Shown: positions 44,760 through 57,640, counted from the stretch's first letter. The stretch is DNA of 64,000 bases from Tamarix chinensis (GCA_030549775.1 CM060175.1:41273915-41337914), one strand, 5' to 3'. A program made the numbers and translations. Notes: generated by a model not told the origin, from the sequence alone.

Positions 44760-47700
44760 ATGTCAATGGCTTCATTGAAACTGACCCATTTCAATACGAA
44801 CCCATCTTTCACTGCTAATCCTTCCAGTACCCGCAAGTCGAGTTGGAGCAGGCCGAATCGGATTGGTTTCAGAGTATCTGCGACTGCAGATTCTCGGCAG
44901 CAGCAGGAGCCTGATCTCAGTGTTAATGTCAATGGGTTGACTATGCCTAACCCATTCGTGATCGGGTCCGGGCCTCCGGGTACAAATTATACTGTCATGA
45001 AGAGGGCTTTCGATGAGGGCTGGGGCGCTGTTATCGCCAAAACGGTAAGTCCTCTCTTTATGAATTTTGAGCCACTTTTGGGCTCGGAATTGTATCTCTC
45101 TTGTCTGGTGACTTTTAATGACGAGAAAAAGTGAGAGAACCCGCGATGAAATTGAGATTCTGTTAAATGGGGTAGGATTTAGGTGCTCATTGTTTTGGGT
45201 TTTCTAAATTTTGAAATTATGATTTCAGCTTTTGGGAGGTGTAATTTTCTGATTAGCGGTCGTGTAGTTCTTCATCATGATAGCTATGTTTGCTCAAGAA
45301 ATTAAGGACTGCCACAGTCTGGGATCCCAAACCACTTTGATCTGAGCTTGACAGCTTCAGATTTGGTAGCTCATGAGGTAGGGAGCCCTCCCTCTTTTGG
45401 TTGGCTCACACCTTTGTTTGGTATCATTTGAATATCAAATCCATTTCCATTCGAAATTTAAAATAAAATAAAATAATACATTCACTTGTTTGGAATTAAT
45501 ATAAAAATAAGCAAATGATTTTTGTTTTGAATGAAATACTCATAACGTAGAAAATAAAATAATCGAGCTTTGGATGAAGCCCTATCAAACATGATATCTA
45601 GATAATCTTTCAAATATTGGTTTTGCTTGAGTCAAAATAATTTTTTTTTTTACTTTTATCTTTTTGTTAGCTCACTGCTTTGTTTGTTATCTTTTGGATA
45701 TCAAATCCAATTTCATTCAAAGGAAAAAAAATATTTTCTTTTGTTTGGAATTAATATAAAAACAAGGGAAACACTCTTTTTGTTTTTTGAATGAAATACT
45801 AATAACATGAAAAATAAAATAATACAGCTTGGGATGAAGCCCTATCAAACTTAATATGTAGACAATCTTTCAAATCTTGGTTTTGCTTAAATCAATGGGA
45901 GTAACCCAATCTACACCAATATGGCTACGTTTGGGCTTGGTTCTAATACCTATTATTAGTGCCTAAGGTTCCATGCCAAAAAGCTAATCTAATGGAATGA
46001 GCAGCCCAATCTATTATAAATCGATGACCAACCCATGTTTAGCTGATGTGGGATTTTATTCACATATTCCAACAAGAATGAACATATAATGATCAATAGT
46101 AGAGAGTGGCTTTACTACATCCCATGTTTTTTTTTTCTTCTCAATGAAACTTTTAGAAACAGTTCTCTATTTTTTGTGCTTTTTTGTTCCAAACATGGTA
46201 CCTTTATAAAGTGATTGATATATTTTTCAATATGTTGGTCATCCTAAATAGGCTAATGTCCCTAGCGGAATGATTCCTGTTAGATCAGCTCAATTCTGAG
46301 TAGCTATACATTTATCTCTTTGCCCTGTTTATGGTACCTTTTTTGGTTCATAATACCTCTATTCTACTTGTAAATTGAAGTGTTAACTCAAGTTATCAAA
46401 GATAATGCATACATAGAGTTGATTCAGTTTAACTTCATTTTAATCTCTTGATTTTGCTTTTGGTCTTGGAACTCTCTCTCTTGATGCGGGAGCATCTAAA
46501 GAATTCTCAAATTTATCTTTCTTGGATTGTTATTTATGCAATTTTGAAGTTCTTGAAAGTATTTGTCATGTTTTACACACTTTATTGAAATAATCTTGAA
46601 GATTATGGGATTTCCTTGAAAGATAAGGTTCATAAATTGTTAAAAATGTTGTAATAAACCTAGTGTGTTATTTTATGTGACAAGGGTTTATTATTTCATG
46701 TAATATGAGCCAAGATTGGGGTTAGTTATATTTTACTATTCACCCATGAATAATGCCGTGAATAGTGCACAACTTGTTGGTTGTTAACTAGTTAAGAGGT
46801 TGTTTTAGGTGGTCGTCCTATTTAAACTACCTAGGAAGTCTTTTAGGAGTTTGTTAAGGTAGTTAAGATATTTTTCAAGCCTTGTAATTGCCTATGTAAG
46901 GCATAGTACGTGAATAATGAAAGATTATGTCATATGTTGATATTGATGAAAATCCAAGTTATCTTTGCAAGCTCTTATCTTCAATCATCTTTGTGATATT
47001 GAATTTATCTTTTTGGAAGTTTACTTCTTGTGCTCTTCTAAAGATTCCTACTAGTGAGATTTACTATGTGTATTTCTCATTAGAATCCTTTGTTTATTAT
47101 CTTTGGGAGACATTCAAATTTTCATATTTGTTGAAGATTACCTAAAACCGAGCTATATATTCATATCCATCTTGAAATCCCAAGTTTGAATCCTTCAAAC
47201 TGATCATCTACTTCTCTTCTGATAAAAATCCACATTATCTCTTCTTCCCTTCTTCTATGTTTCATTCTCTGTCTTTTGGCCTCTAATTATATATGCTGAT
47301 GATATTTTGGGTGCCTCCAGGGTTTTTCTTTGTGGTGGCAAGCATTCATGAGAGAATATCAGCATCTGACTAATTATAATTTTTCCAGGTTTCACTGGAT
47401 GCATCTAAAGTCATTAATGTGACTCCTCGTTATGCTCGTCTTAGAGCTGGAGCCAATGGTTCTGCTAAAGGGCAAATAATAGGATGGCAGAACATCGAGT
47501 TGATTAGTGACAGACCTCTAGAAATTATGTTGAAAGAACTAAAGCAACTTAAGCAAGAGTATCCTGATAGAATATTGATTGCTTCGGTCATGGAAGAGCA
47601 TGACAAAGCTGCCTGGGAAGAGCTGATTGATCGGGTTGAGCAAACTGGAATTGTAAGCTTCCACAAGCTATTCTTGTACTCCTGTGTCCCTTGTATAAAT

Positions 47701-50700
47701 TTGCAGTTAAAATGTAATTATGATTCATACTGTTGCTAATCTATCTTACATTTCGATCAAGGATGCTATTGAAGTCAACTTCTCGTGCCCTCATGGTATG
47801 CCTGAGCGTAAGATGGGTGCTGCTGTAGGACAAGACTGTGCATTGTTGGAAGAGGTTTGCGGTTGGATCAATGCAAAAGCTACTGTTCCTGTGTGGGCAA
47901 AGATGACTCCAAATATTACTGACATCACACAGGTTTCTTTGCTTCCGACTATATTAATGTATTTCATATAAAAGAATGCATGATAACTTACCAATCAAAC
48001 CAAGCCTTATCCTGCTCTGTAGGATTGGCTGCATGAATCCATTAGCATCATTGTAATGTTAGTTATCACTTACATATTCAGAAAGCCTTTTTCCTCAAAG
48101 TTTCTGTTCATGCCCTTTTGGCTTTCCCTGTTCCTTGTTAATGAATTCTTCCTCTACCAGATCACATTTCATCTTTCATAGGACTCCTGATGATGTGGTT
48201 GTACTAGCCAGAATATGTACTAATTTAGAAAGAAGCTTTGTTTAGCTGTAAGTTATAGGTCTTATGAAATTAAAGAAAAGCTGTTCCCCCCCTATTGTTG
48301 GCCTGCATGATTGACATATTTAACTTCTTTTCCTGTTGGGTAATTTTAGTGGACATGCTTTGACTGCTGCTTTTGTTATGGGTTAGTTAACTTCTCTTCT
48401 GAGCAGCGCATGTACAGAGATAATTTAATGAGGTGGTTTCTGAAATAGTAATGGGAAATATTGCTATTTTCTTATGTATGGTGTGCTTGAAGGGATTTTC
48501 ACATTAATGTGTACTTTAAAATTTTTTAATCTTCTACTTGATATTCATCCCTGTGCTTTTATTCAAGTAATTTGTTATCCAGAAAATTTTGAATTTTTTG
48601 TTCATTAACAATATCAAGCTCTGCCTGATTTGTAGCCAGCTAGAGTGGCACTTAAGTCTGGCTGTGAGGGCATTGCCGCTATCAATACAATAATGTCAGT
48701 TATGGGAATTAATCTCACCACCCTACGCCCGGAGCCTTGTGTTGAAGGGTCAGCTATTTGATTTTCTACATAGAAAACATTTTTATCAATTGCTTCTCTT
48801 CATTAACCCTTTCTTCCCTCCCTGACTGCCAGGTACTCTACACCTGGTGGATATTCTTCGAAGGCAGTTCATCCTATTGCACTGGCGAAAGTGATGAGTA
48901 TTGCTAGAATGATGCAGTCTGAGTTAAAGGACAAAGAGTGTTCACTGTCTGGCATTGGCGGTGTTGAAACTGGTAGTGATGCTGCTGAATTCATTCTGCT
49001 CGGAGCAAATACTGTTCAGGTCTTAATTTTATTGCCATTATCAATGTTTCTTCTGATCATCTGTTCGGTTAGATGCAAAGGTCTGCTGATTTCCTTAATT
49101 GTGATTATTTGATGAATTATCATATTATATTGAGGAATATTGCTTCAGTTGTGTGTTACAGGTCACCCTGTTAAAAGGGTCTTTAATCTGTCGATCTCAC
49201 TTGAGCCATATTTTGCTAGTTATATCGTTTGCTATTTAATTGTACCTGATGATTAGTCATCGTAAGAACATCTCTTTGCAGTGACTATTTGTTGTTACAG
49301 AAAATATTGTCACTACAGGTTCATTTTCTAGTATTGTTTATTGATTCAATTTTATTTCATTTATGTTGATTTTGTTGTTGTTTGGCACTGCATCTACTAT
49401 TGATTTGTGCAGATTTTGATGAGTTTTAGTTGTTATTGGCTTTCCATTTTTTTTATTCAGTTATGGTACAACTGTGCTACTTTTTTTGTTTGTTGACTCT
49501 GGTTTGTGCTAATTTTGTTATCAATTAGTTACGATTTGCTATTGTTATATTCTGCTATTACTGCAGTATCCAGGCAATAACATTGCGGTTGCGGTCACGG
49601 TGTTGCGTTATCAGAGTGTCGTGAACGATAAATAATGTGTCAAATCATGAGTTTCTATTTTTATTTCACCATATACTCTAATTATTATTTAATGATCATC
49701 TGAATATAAATATTCAGTAAACTAGTGTTTTACATGATATTAAAAGTATTTAAGTGAGTCATTATATATTAAATTGTCCTAATGACCCTACATATGCCTT
49801 TAGAATGAAAAAAAAAATATAGGATATTCAGTAGTACATGTAAAGGTAATAAATAGCAATACTTAATTATAATTCAATAGCAATTTGGTCCAATATATAT
49901 ATAGTAAATGAATAAGAAAAAATTATCATGCATGCTTTTTTTGGTAGAATTAAGAATTCTCAATGAATCATTGATTTATGAGCAATTTATCTCGATATGG
50001 TGATATTTTTTGATTTATGGCTGATAAATGTGAAAATTTTAAATCGTAGAGTATCGGTAATTTCATGTCGAGGCTGACCTAAAAACTGCTAAATAGCAGC
50101 TGCTATACTATAGCGAGACCACTATTTAATTGTATGGTAGTATCTTAATCATAGTTTTGAAGACATTTTAACTTAATTTTGTTTTTGTGGTGTATTATTG
50201 TTGTATTTGGTGTGAAATATTTACTATTCATGTATTTGTTGTTCATATCTTACTTGTATTGTTTATTTATTTATTTTTTTTGGAGAGGGAAGGGGAACTT
50301 TCTTCGAGTATGGAAACAAGGCGCCATGTCAGAAAATGGGTAAAAGAAATAATGGGTTTGTGTCAACTCACAAAACCAACATGATCATATGTAGTTTGAG
50401 GTTAAATTAGGAGATTTGACATGGTATGGTTCACAGGTCGATTTCTATCAACCTGTTTATGTCTATCTATCTAATATGTAAGCCCAAATCTTAAATGTTA
50501 TAGGAGCCTCAAATGATTATGATACTTGTAAATGAGCCTTATCATGCCATTTATGCCCAAAACTGTTTGATAATCTTAAATAGCATGATAAGGCTCATTT
50601 ACAAGTATCATATTATATATCATTAGTATTTATTTATTTACAACAATTAGTTTCACCTTGCTATCATTTTATGAGCCTAGAATTGAATGAATATGAGTCT

Positions 50701-53700
50701 TCCTATTATAATCTTAGGTCTAATAAGAAACTTTTGCATATGTGAGTTGGGCCAATAATCGAGCTCATGATCAAATGAATTGATACAACCAACTTAATAT
50801 AATTACTAGAGCGAACTCATGAGTTGGCTCGTTTTGTCGCATTTATTAAACAAGTTGAATTTGAACACTCATAGAAGGCTCATTTAGTTAATTAGCTTGC
50901 TCAACTCAATTTGTTTATTAAATTAGCTTGAATAAGTAGTAATTTGACTTGTCTAATTTACAACCCCACTCCTTTCATTCTTGTGTCAACTGTTGCATGC
51001 ACCACAAATCTATTCCTTTAATAAATGCATTTCGCAAACCAGTATCTTAGTGGATATATTGAACTTATTATTTGAATATAGGCAATTTATTTTCTACTTC
51101 CATTGTAAATTATGGTAGTACACAGTACCAGGAAAAGCCATCTTCTATTGCTTGATGCTGTGAATCTGAATTTCAATGCTTGACATAAAGATTTAATTAC
51201 ATTTAAACTTAAAATGATCAACGTTTAGGGATTGTTCCCATTAAGGCATAATCGATTGGGAGTTGTTCTCAATAAGGCAAAAATATTCTCTTTTGTAAAT
51301 TTAAGGCATATTTTTAATAAAATACTAATATTTGTTTATAAAAATGCTATATATAATTTTGAATACACTATGATGACTATACAATATAAAAATTAACAAA
51401 GTGTGTATTGATATTTTATAATCTTGTGATTAAATATTATTCTCTTTCTAAGGAAGAAAAGAAAACAAAAGTATTTTAAAGGTTCAGTAAGTTTTTGAAA
51501 AATTATTAAAAAGTATAAAAAAAGTTATATAATTTTAAAAAAGTTCCAATATTATACATAATTTTTTTTAAATTATAAAAAAGCTCATAAAAATTCAGGA
51601 AATATTGTGGACGTTGCTAAAAAATTTCTAAAATCTTTCCCAAAAGTTTGAAAATTTATTTAAATAGATTATATTTTTTTTTGCAAAAAAATATAAAATT
51701 TTAAAATTTGAAAAAATTTGAACGTATTTTAAATTTTTTTGAATTATTATTAGACATTTTATAGAAGAGTTGCAGTAATTTGTTGAGAAATGTAAAAATA
51801 ATCATGAAAATTTTAAAATGAAATAATAATTATTAAATTTTTGAGAATGTTTAATAATTTCCATAATATTTTAAGAAATTTTCAAACTTTTTTTTTTAAA
51901 TTTGAAAATTCTTAATTACATAGGTAAATATTATATGAGTTCCATGAAATTTTTAGAAAATTTCCAACTTTAGAAAGGATCTTAAAAGTGTTGTGAAAAT
52001 GCACCATATAACACTGAATTTAGGTATAATAAACAATATGACTTTGAATTTTTAGAAATATACTATATAATCCTAAATTTTAACCATGTTGCTTATTATA
52101 ATCCTCCAACCATTTGTCTATGAATTTTAAATCATTTTCAAAGCAATATAATGGTCATTTCTACCATTTTCAATCGTTAACTTTAGGTCAATTTTTTTAA
52201 AAATTCAAAATTGTGTTTACGAAATGACCATTACACCCTTACTAATACATTTATTATATCATCTAAAGTTAACATTTATATTGATAATCCAAATTAATAG
52301 TATACCCGATTTAAAACATGTATATAAATTAATAGTTATGTAATCTACCTCTTTTATAACTTAGCTATAATACGACTTTCCAAAAGAAAAAACCATAGCT
52401 ATAATACTAATTAGCCCAAATTAAGACATTATTATGCTAATGAAAAACTTTTATTACCAAATTCATTTCCTTCCGCTTTTTCATCGTCTTCTTCCTCCAA
52501 CCCATCATCTTCTTTCATTGTTGGCGTTGACTCTAATTTCATCCTCAACGAAATTGTTTTTCAACAAGGCGTTACTATGTCCAAAAAGAAACAAAAACCA
52601 TCCAAAATTTGAGCAAGACATCAATCAAGATTGAATTTCATCCTCGAAGCACTATTTCTTTCACTTCTAATAAAATGCAGACATAGAAATGCTCGACAGT
52701 TTAGAATTCATGAGTCTCCCATAGAAAATTTTAGATATGAACCAATTTTGATTTACAAGATAAATCTTTCACTTTCCAAAAAATTTGAGGAGAGAGAATG
52801 AACTCGTACGAAAGCTCGTGGTGAGTTGTTTTGGGACTCAAACCATGAATAACCACTCATTCGAAGTTTGCTGAAGGTGTCTAACAACAAAGCTGTGTGG
52901 TTTGAGCCTTTGTTGGAGGTTGAGATTTTTAGACCTTTGAAATCTACAACATGATCGAATGTGTCATTGTTGACAAACATATACGAAAAAACTAGAATTA
53001 TGAGTGTTAGAGGAACATTGGCTTTGTATCAGTCTAAGGGCACGTTGATACTTATGTGCACATGGAAAATGGAATAGAATGAGTGAAGATTATCGGAGTG
53101 ACTTAGCCAATGGACTATTAACGTAATTCGATTGAGAGGATCAGGGTTATTTAGTGAAAGCAGGAGTAGGAGTACTTGAAGAGCTTGAGAAAAAGAGAAC
53201 TAGAGAAGTCGAGCAAGCTTGAATCTCAGTGAGTTCAATTTGTGCTGCCAAAGTTAACAATCCCCCTATTTTTAGAGGGTGGCAACCTTTTTGTGGTTTG
53301 AGAGTTAAGGGATTAGGCTATTGCTAAGGTCCACAATAGTCAATTAGGAGTTGCAGCAAACAATAAAATTGCAGTCGCGACTGCGGTTGCAATGTCGCGA
53401 AAGATATTTTATGTTGCAGTTGTCGCAGTGTAATTTTTTTTTTTTTTTACAACAAATATTGATAAATATCAGCTAATGTTGGTAAAATATTAGTAAATAT
53501 TAGTTGATAACTAATATATCACTGATAAATACGCGATATTGACCAAAAATCCAATAAATATTGGACGATATTGTATATTAGGACCGATATTTAATTGTAT
53601 GAGTTGTAGGGAAGGACTTCCTATTTGACCTACACGTGGTGACTGATGTGGCAAGGTTCAAGCATATTAGACCAGATTGTGAGATGATTGACTCTTACGT

Positions 53701-56700
53701 TTGCTTGTCTAGCAAGGCTAGTAGCTCGGGTTGGTGCGGCCGAGCTATTGGATTGATTGCCGTAAGTTGACATGATTGTTCATTGTTGGTAGTGAATTGC
53801 GACACAAGGTCCAATTCGTGCCTCTACAGGATCAAAGAAAGTGTGCGTTGCAAAACAACTCCAAGCTTTAAAAAAGTTTACAATGATGATAGGAAGAAGA
53901 TGAGAGGAGATGGAGGAAGGGGATGATGTGAGGAGAAAAAGGAGGAAAAGAATGGCAAGAAATGGAGGAAGAAGATGAAAGGAGTAAAAAAGATGAATTA
54001 GTGGCAGCTATTTACCATAATATTTTAATTTGGTAACTAGTTAGTATTATTATCTTTGTTGGGTAAAAATCAGTAGATTAGGTAATTACTAATTTATATT
54101 AAAGTTGTAATTATGTAATTAGTATTATGAAAACGTATGGAGTGAAAAAGGGAAGTAGTTAGCATAAAGGTGTTTTTAATATTTCATATGAAGTGCATAA
54201 GAAATACAAATTCAATCAAGCTAGATTAATAGTGGACTTGGGTTTAGTGCCACCAAAAAAGAAAACAGAAATGGTGAGGATAAAGGGGGATTATATAATC
54301 AGTAGTTACCTCCTATTGATCATATTACTTACAATCACCGAGGTATTCGACACTTGTTATGAAGAGCATAAGATTTTGTGAGGATATTCAATCAAACTTT
54401 CTCTTAAGTTTGAAGGTAAAAAGCTCAGAAAAATGAGACTTAGAGAGCACTGTTGTACTTTCCAGAAAACTTATTGTTGCTGATCTTGCTGCCTTCTTTG
54501 TTTTCTATGCCCAATTTGTCTCAAAAAAGTGTTCCCTCCTGTTGACCTATTGGCTGTTGTAGATTTTCGGTAGACTAACTTAGAGAGCCATTTTTAAGCT
54601 GTCAAAAAGTGATGGCTTGGTATCTTGTTATCCATGGCTTTTAAGGCTTATACTAATTAATTTTTACATAATTTTGAAACTTTTTTCAATTTTGATAATT
54701 TTTGATAATTTCTCAGAATTTACAGTAATTTTAGAACATTTTTTGAATTTTTTTATTTCTTATGAAACAGAAATATATATTTAGTTTGGTTTTATGTTAT
54801 ATAATCATGATGTTGTCTATAGAAAAGGTATATATATACCGTATTTATACATAAATATTAATATTTTATTAAGAAGATGTCTAGGGAATATATTTATGCT
54901 TTAATGGGAACAACTCCAAAATCTTATGACTGTGAGGGAAACTCGAAAGCTTTTATGCCTTAGTGTTTGCAGGAAACACCCCCCAAATGTTTATGTTTTA
55001 AATGTATTTAACTCAACCGTCAGCACAGAAAGAGCTGATATAATACTAAAGAACAAGCTGCTGAGCACATGGAATAAACTGAACTGCATATTGTATGGAG
55101 TTTTTATCAGGAAAAGCTAAAGTCACGTTGTGTTTTCTGGTAATCCTGGTAAACATTATTAGATAATAATGATACACCTTGAGTTAGGTGTCTCTTATGC
55201 TGAGATAAGATGAATCAGGGGCAAAGGGATAACAATTTCTAAACTAACACGGCCAATGCTGCTTTGATAGGTGTATCTGGATAACGATTCTTTGAAGAAA
55301 TTAATTTTCACTGCTGTAAATAAAATACTCTGAGTGGTCAATTAATAAAACATCAAAGCCTGATATTGCAAATGCTAATATCTCACTGTGATAAACCAGT
55401 AAACATTCAACGGGTCTGCAGGGTCATAGGACGGCCATGTGGGACAACAATATTACCATCCACTGTTGCAGAAGAGGGCCAACGCTTTGTTTTGAACTTA
55501 TATTACTTGAGTAGCATTGCTATGTGTGCTTAATACCATATTCTGCGTGCAATTAGACAAATGTTCTCATACAGTCATGTGCCCATAACATTTATTGAAG
55601 ATTTTTGTGGCAGTAGGCAGCCGAATACATATGGCATCACTTTTAAATACTCTTTTTCCAAAAAGCCAACTATTAAAATCCTCTAAGCGATGTAGTTGTC
55701 TGAAACACCTTTCCCTTTCCATGTGTTTTTCAGATGAGACCATGGCTTGTTTGGTAACTAGATTACAATTATATATTTTAACTGGATCAGTTGATATGAT
55801 CCATTACACATGGGAACCCTAAGTTTTTATCCAATTAACAATATGGTATTAGCAAACATATTAAAAAAAATGAAATGGATTTCCAAAAATATTATTACAA
55901 GTTATTTCATTTCATTTCAGCAAATTATTTTCCCAAAGACTAGAGTAGACTTGCTAGTCATCTTTCAATTTTAATTAGCAGAATTCATCTATGAAGACAT
56001 CTAAAATGCAATAAAGAGCTAGAGGAATATATCGTGTACCACATAAGAGTTAAGTGGCTGAAGTGGAGGAGCATGTTACTGGTTTCTTGTGGTAGGTAGA
56101 TACCACTCCAATTAAGGGTTTGTTTGGTATGGGAATAATAAGGGTGGAAAAACTTTCCCTCCTATTTTGTATATTTTATATCAAGTATTTAACAATAATA
56201 TAAATATTTTTAATGAAATATCCGTTTTAGATCAAATTAAGATCAAAAATAGATATTTGTATTTTTTTTTAATTTCAGATATGCTATATAATAAATGAAA
56301 AATACGGGGATAATTTTTTCACCTTATTACCTACATAACAAACGATACCGAATGAGTACTAAAGGAAGAATTATTAGGTGGCTATTAGACTAGCTATGCT
56401 GCAGGGGCATTGGGTAGAGTGTTGGCCTATTATATAAGCTCAAACGCATTAAGTGCTGTTCGTAGAGGTCGGAATTTATTTGTTCTGTTCAGTAAATTGA
56501 GCTGTTGAAATGAAACGAATAAATATGATGACTTTTTAAGGTACACACTTCAATATTTGATATTTATTTGATTATACTTTATTGTAAGTTGACATAAAAA
56601 ATAAAGAATAGTTTTGAACTTTTCAATATGTAATGCGTCACTTTGGCTAAAATGAGGTAAGTAATTTGCTAAAATGGGCCTTTTCTCGGGTGTGCAACCA

Positions 56701-57159
56701 AACCAATTTGTTACATGCCAGGACTGGTTGACGTTCAATTTTGCTTCGGTCTATGATTTCATGTTTTTTTTTCAGCGTATGGTAACAAGTCATATATTTC
56801 AGGTTTGTACTGGTGTAATGATGCATGGTTATGGCCTTGTGAAGAAACTTTGCTCTGAGTTGAAGGACTTTATGAGAATGCACAACTTCTCAACGATAGA
56901 AGATTTTCGGGGGTATGCTAAGCTAGGGAGAGAAGAAATGCTCCTATGATTGAAGTATTTTGGCTTAGATCTATTGACGGTTGACACTATTCTGTTTTAC
57001 AGGGTATCTCTTCCATACTTCACAACTCATACTGATTTGGTACGACGACAGAAGGAAGCTATCCAGCTGAGGAAGGCTATCAAAAGAGGTTTGCAGTCCG
57101 ATAAGGACTGGACTGGAGATGGTTTTGTGACAGAAACTGAAAGCATGGTTTCTAACTGA
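44760..57159 (+). CDS. PYD1: Dihydropyrimidine dehydrogenase (NADP+), plastidic, seven exons
   Basis: The enzyme reduces uracil and thymine to their 5,6-dihydro forms with NADPH, the first and limiting step of pyrimidine catabolism in plastids (PYD1-PYD2-PYD3), which ends in beta-alanine or its methyl analogue. Exons: 44760-45044, 47389-47652, 47762-47932, 48636-48748, 48833-49019, 56803-56912, 57003-57159; all introns are GT-AG and the frame stays open for 428 aa (plant orthologues are about 426). Residues 1 to about 45 are Ser/Arg-rich and look like a transit peptide. The FMN-barrel core follows: MPNPFVIGSGPPGTNYTVMK, VSLDASKVINVTPRYARLR, and NFSCPHGMPERKMGAAVGQ with the catalytic Cys192. 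Then come PVWAKMTPNITDIT, GCEGIAAINTI, LSGIGGVETGSDAAEFILLG and VCTGVMMHGYG; the end is DWTGDGFV..ESMVSN. A second Met (codon 3, 44766) could also start it. No disabling change is seen. Confidence 0.96.
45404..45897 (+). repeat. Direct duplication of about 265 bp in PYD1 intron 1
   Basis: Unit 1 (45404-45669) and unit 2 (45670-45897) share, in order, GGATATCAAATCCa/tTTTCATTC, TTGTTTGGAATTAATATAAAAA, TGAATGAAATACT.ATAAC and GATGAAGCCCTATCAAAC. The GTTTGGTATC start and the GATATcatGTTTGAT complement of the end suggest that each unit is MITE-like. Confidence 0.8.
46440..47270 (+). mobile_element. Gypsy-related fragment with LTR-like sequence in PYD1 intron 1
   Basis: TTGATGCGGGAGCATCTAAAG at about 46481 is the same word found on the minus strand in the gypsy 3' end at 40136-40152. 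It is followed by a decayed tail and an LTR-like stretch (e.g. CTTGTAATTGCCTATGTAAGGC, GTGAATAATGAAAG near 46880-46925). The ends are not resolved. It lies in the sense orientation of the host gene. Confidence 0.4.
49560..50147. repeat. Short interspersed repeat copy in PYD1 intron 5
   Basis: It begins near CAATAACATTGCGGTTGCGG and ends ACCACTATTTAATTGTATGG, with GATAAATgTGAAAATTT and TATCGGTAATTTC in between. The ends match copies at 36280-36535 and 53360-53605. It is probably a MITE; no domain is present. Confidence 0.4.
50518..50612 (+). repeat. Perfect 30-bp inverted repeat (hairpin) in PYD1 intron 5
   Basis: The left arm 50518-50547 (TATGATACTTGTAAATGAGC...) is the exact complement of the right arm 50583-50612. 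Pairing continues inward for about five bases after one mismatch, leaving a loop of roughly 25 nt. The stem length and loop size are compatible with a small-RNA precursor or a foldback MITE. Confidence 0.9.
51198..55006. mobile_element. Long-TIR DNA element (Mutator-like candidate) in PYD1 intron 5
   Basis: The left end 51198-51365 and the inverted complement of 54790-55006 share the same succession of words: TACATTTAAA, TTGTTCCCATTAA, AAGGCATAA, GGAGTTGTTC.CA, ATATTC, TTAATAAAATA.TAATATTT and TATAAA. Inverted ends of more than 150 bp suggest a Mutator-like element. No 9-bp target duplication is evident and no transposase is recognised inside. A short repeat (53360-53605) is nested in it. Confidence 0.6.
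53360..53605. repeat. Short interspersed repeat copy nested in the long-TIR element
   Basis: It begins near AAAATTGCAGTCGCGACTGCGG and ends CCGATATTTAATTGTATGAG. The 3' part (CCAATAAATATTGGACGATA) matches 36491-36533 (CCAATAAATGTTGATCAATA). Confidence 0.55.
56107..56355. repeat. MITE-like element in PYD1 intron 5
   Basis: GTTTGTTTGGTATGGGAATA..AAGGGTGGAAAAA at the left matches the complement of the right end (GTTTGTTATGTAGGTAATAA..GGTGAAAAAA). It is about 240 bp, AT-rich and non-coding, and is the last repeat before exon 6 at 56803. Confidence 0.6.
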
Positions 57160-57640
57160 CGTGATCCGCTTGTTCCGACATTCCCGTAAGTTAGACCATG
57201 TGATTGAATGAGCTAGAATCCTTCATTTTTCTTGTTTTCTTAAGTCACTGCGTATTGATGTTGCACTAAGTTGAATTCTGGTGCAGCTTGGAAGCATATT
57301 GTTCGTCGAAAGAATGCAATTCAATTGGAAACGCTTATTGGACTGGATGGTGCTAGTAACATTTTGACTGGGCGTCTTTCTTGACTATTCTCAAACCACT
57401 CGAAGCATAGTGAAGCGGATAAATAAGGGGCCGACACTGGCCGTTTTTCTGATCGATATTCTGAAACCAATGATAGCAGAGCTGCGGATGGGGCTTGTGT
57501 AATTGAATAATGCCTCGTTTTTCATCTTCAAAATTCTAAAACGGCTATTGTAATTTATAAACTACTCAGTCTTCACAGATACCAGAATTGGAGTACTTTC
57601 GGTCCCATGACAAAATTAAGCTATGAATGTGCATTTGGAT
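57160..57640 (+). other. PYD1 3' UTR with a possible UTR intron
   Basis: After the stop, CCC|GTAAGTTAG at 57186 and CTGGTGCAG| ending at 57286 form a good donor/acceptor pair for a 101-nt intron in the 3' UTR. Possible polyadenylation elements (TGAATAATGCC near 57508, TTTATAAAC near 57555) follow. None is proven. Confidence 0.4.

Noticed and set aside
52434..52980. Short frames in PYD1 intron 5
   Set aside because: No domain, no supporting splice context, and they lie within the long-TIR element.
51189..55015. A 9-bp target duplication for the long-TIR element
   Set aside because: The flanks (AGATTTAAT and TTTAACTCA) share only short A/T words, so no duplication is claimed.
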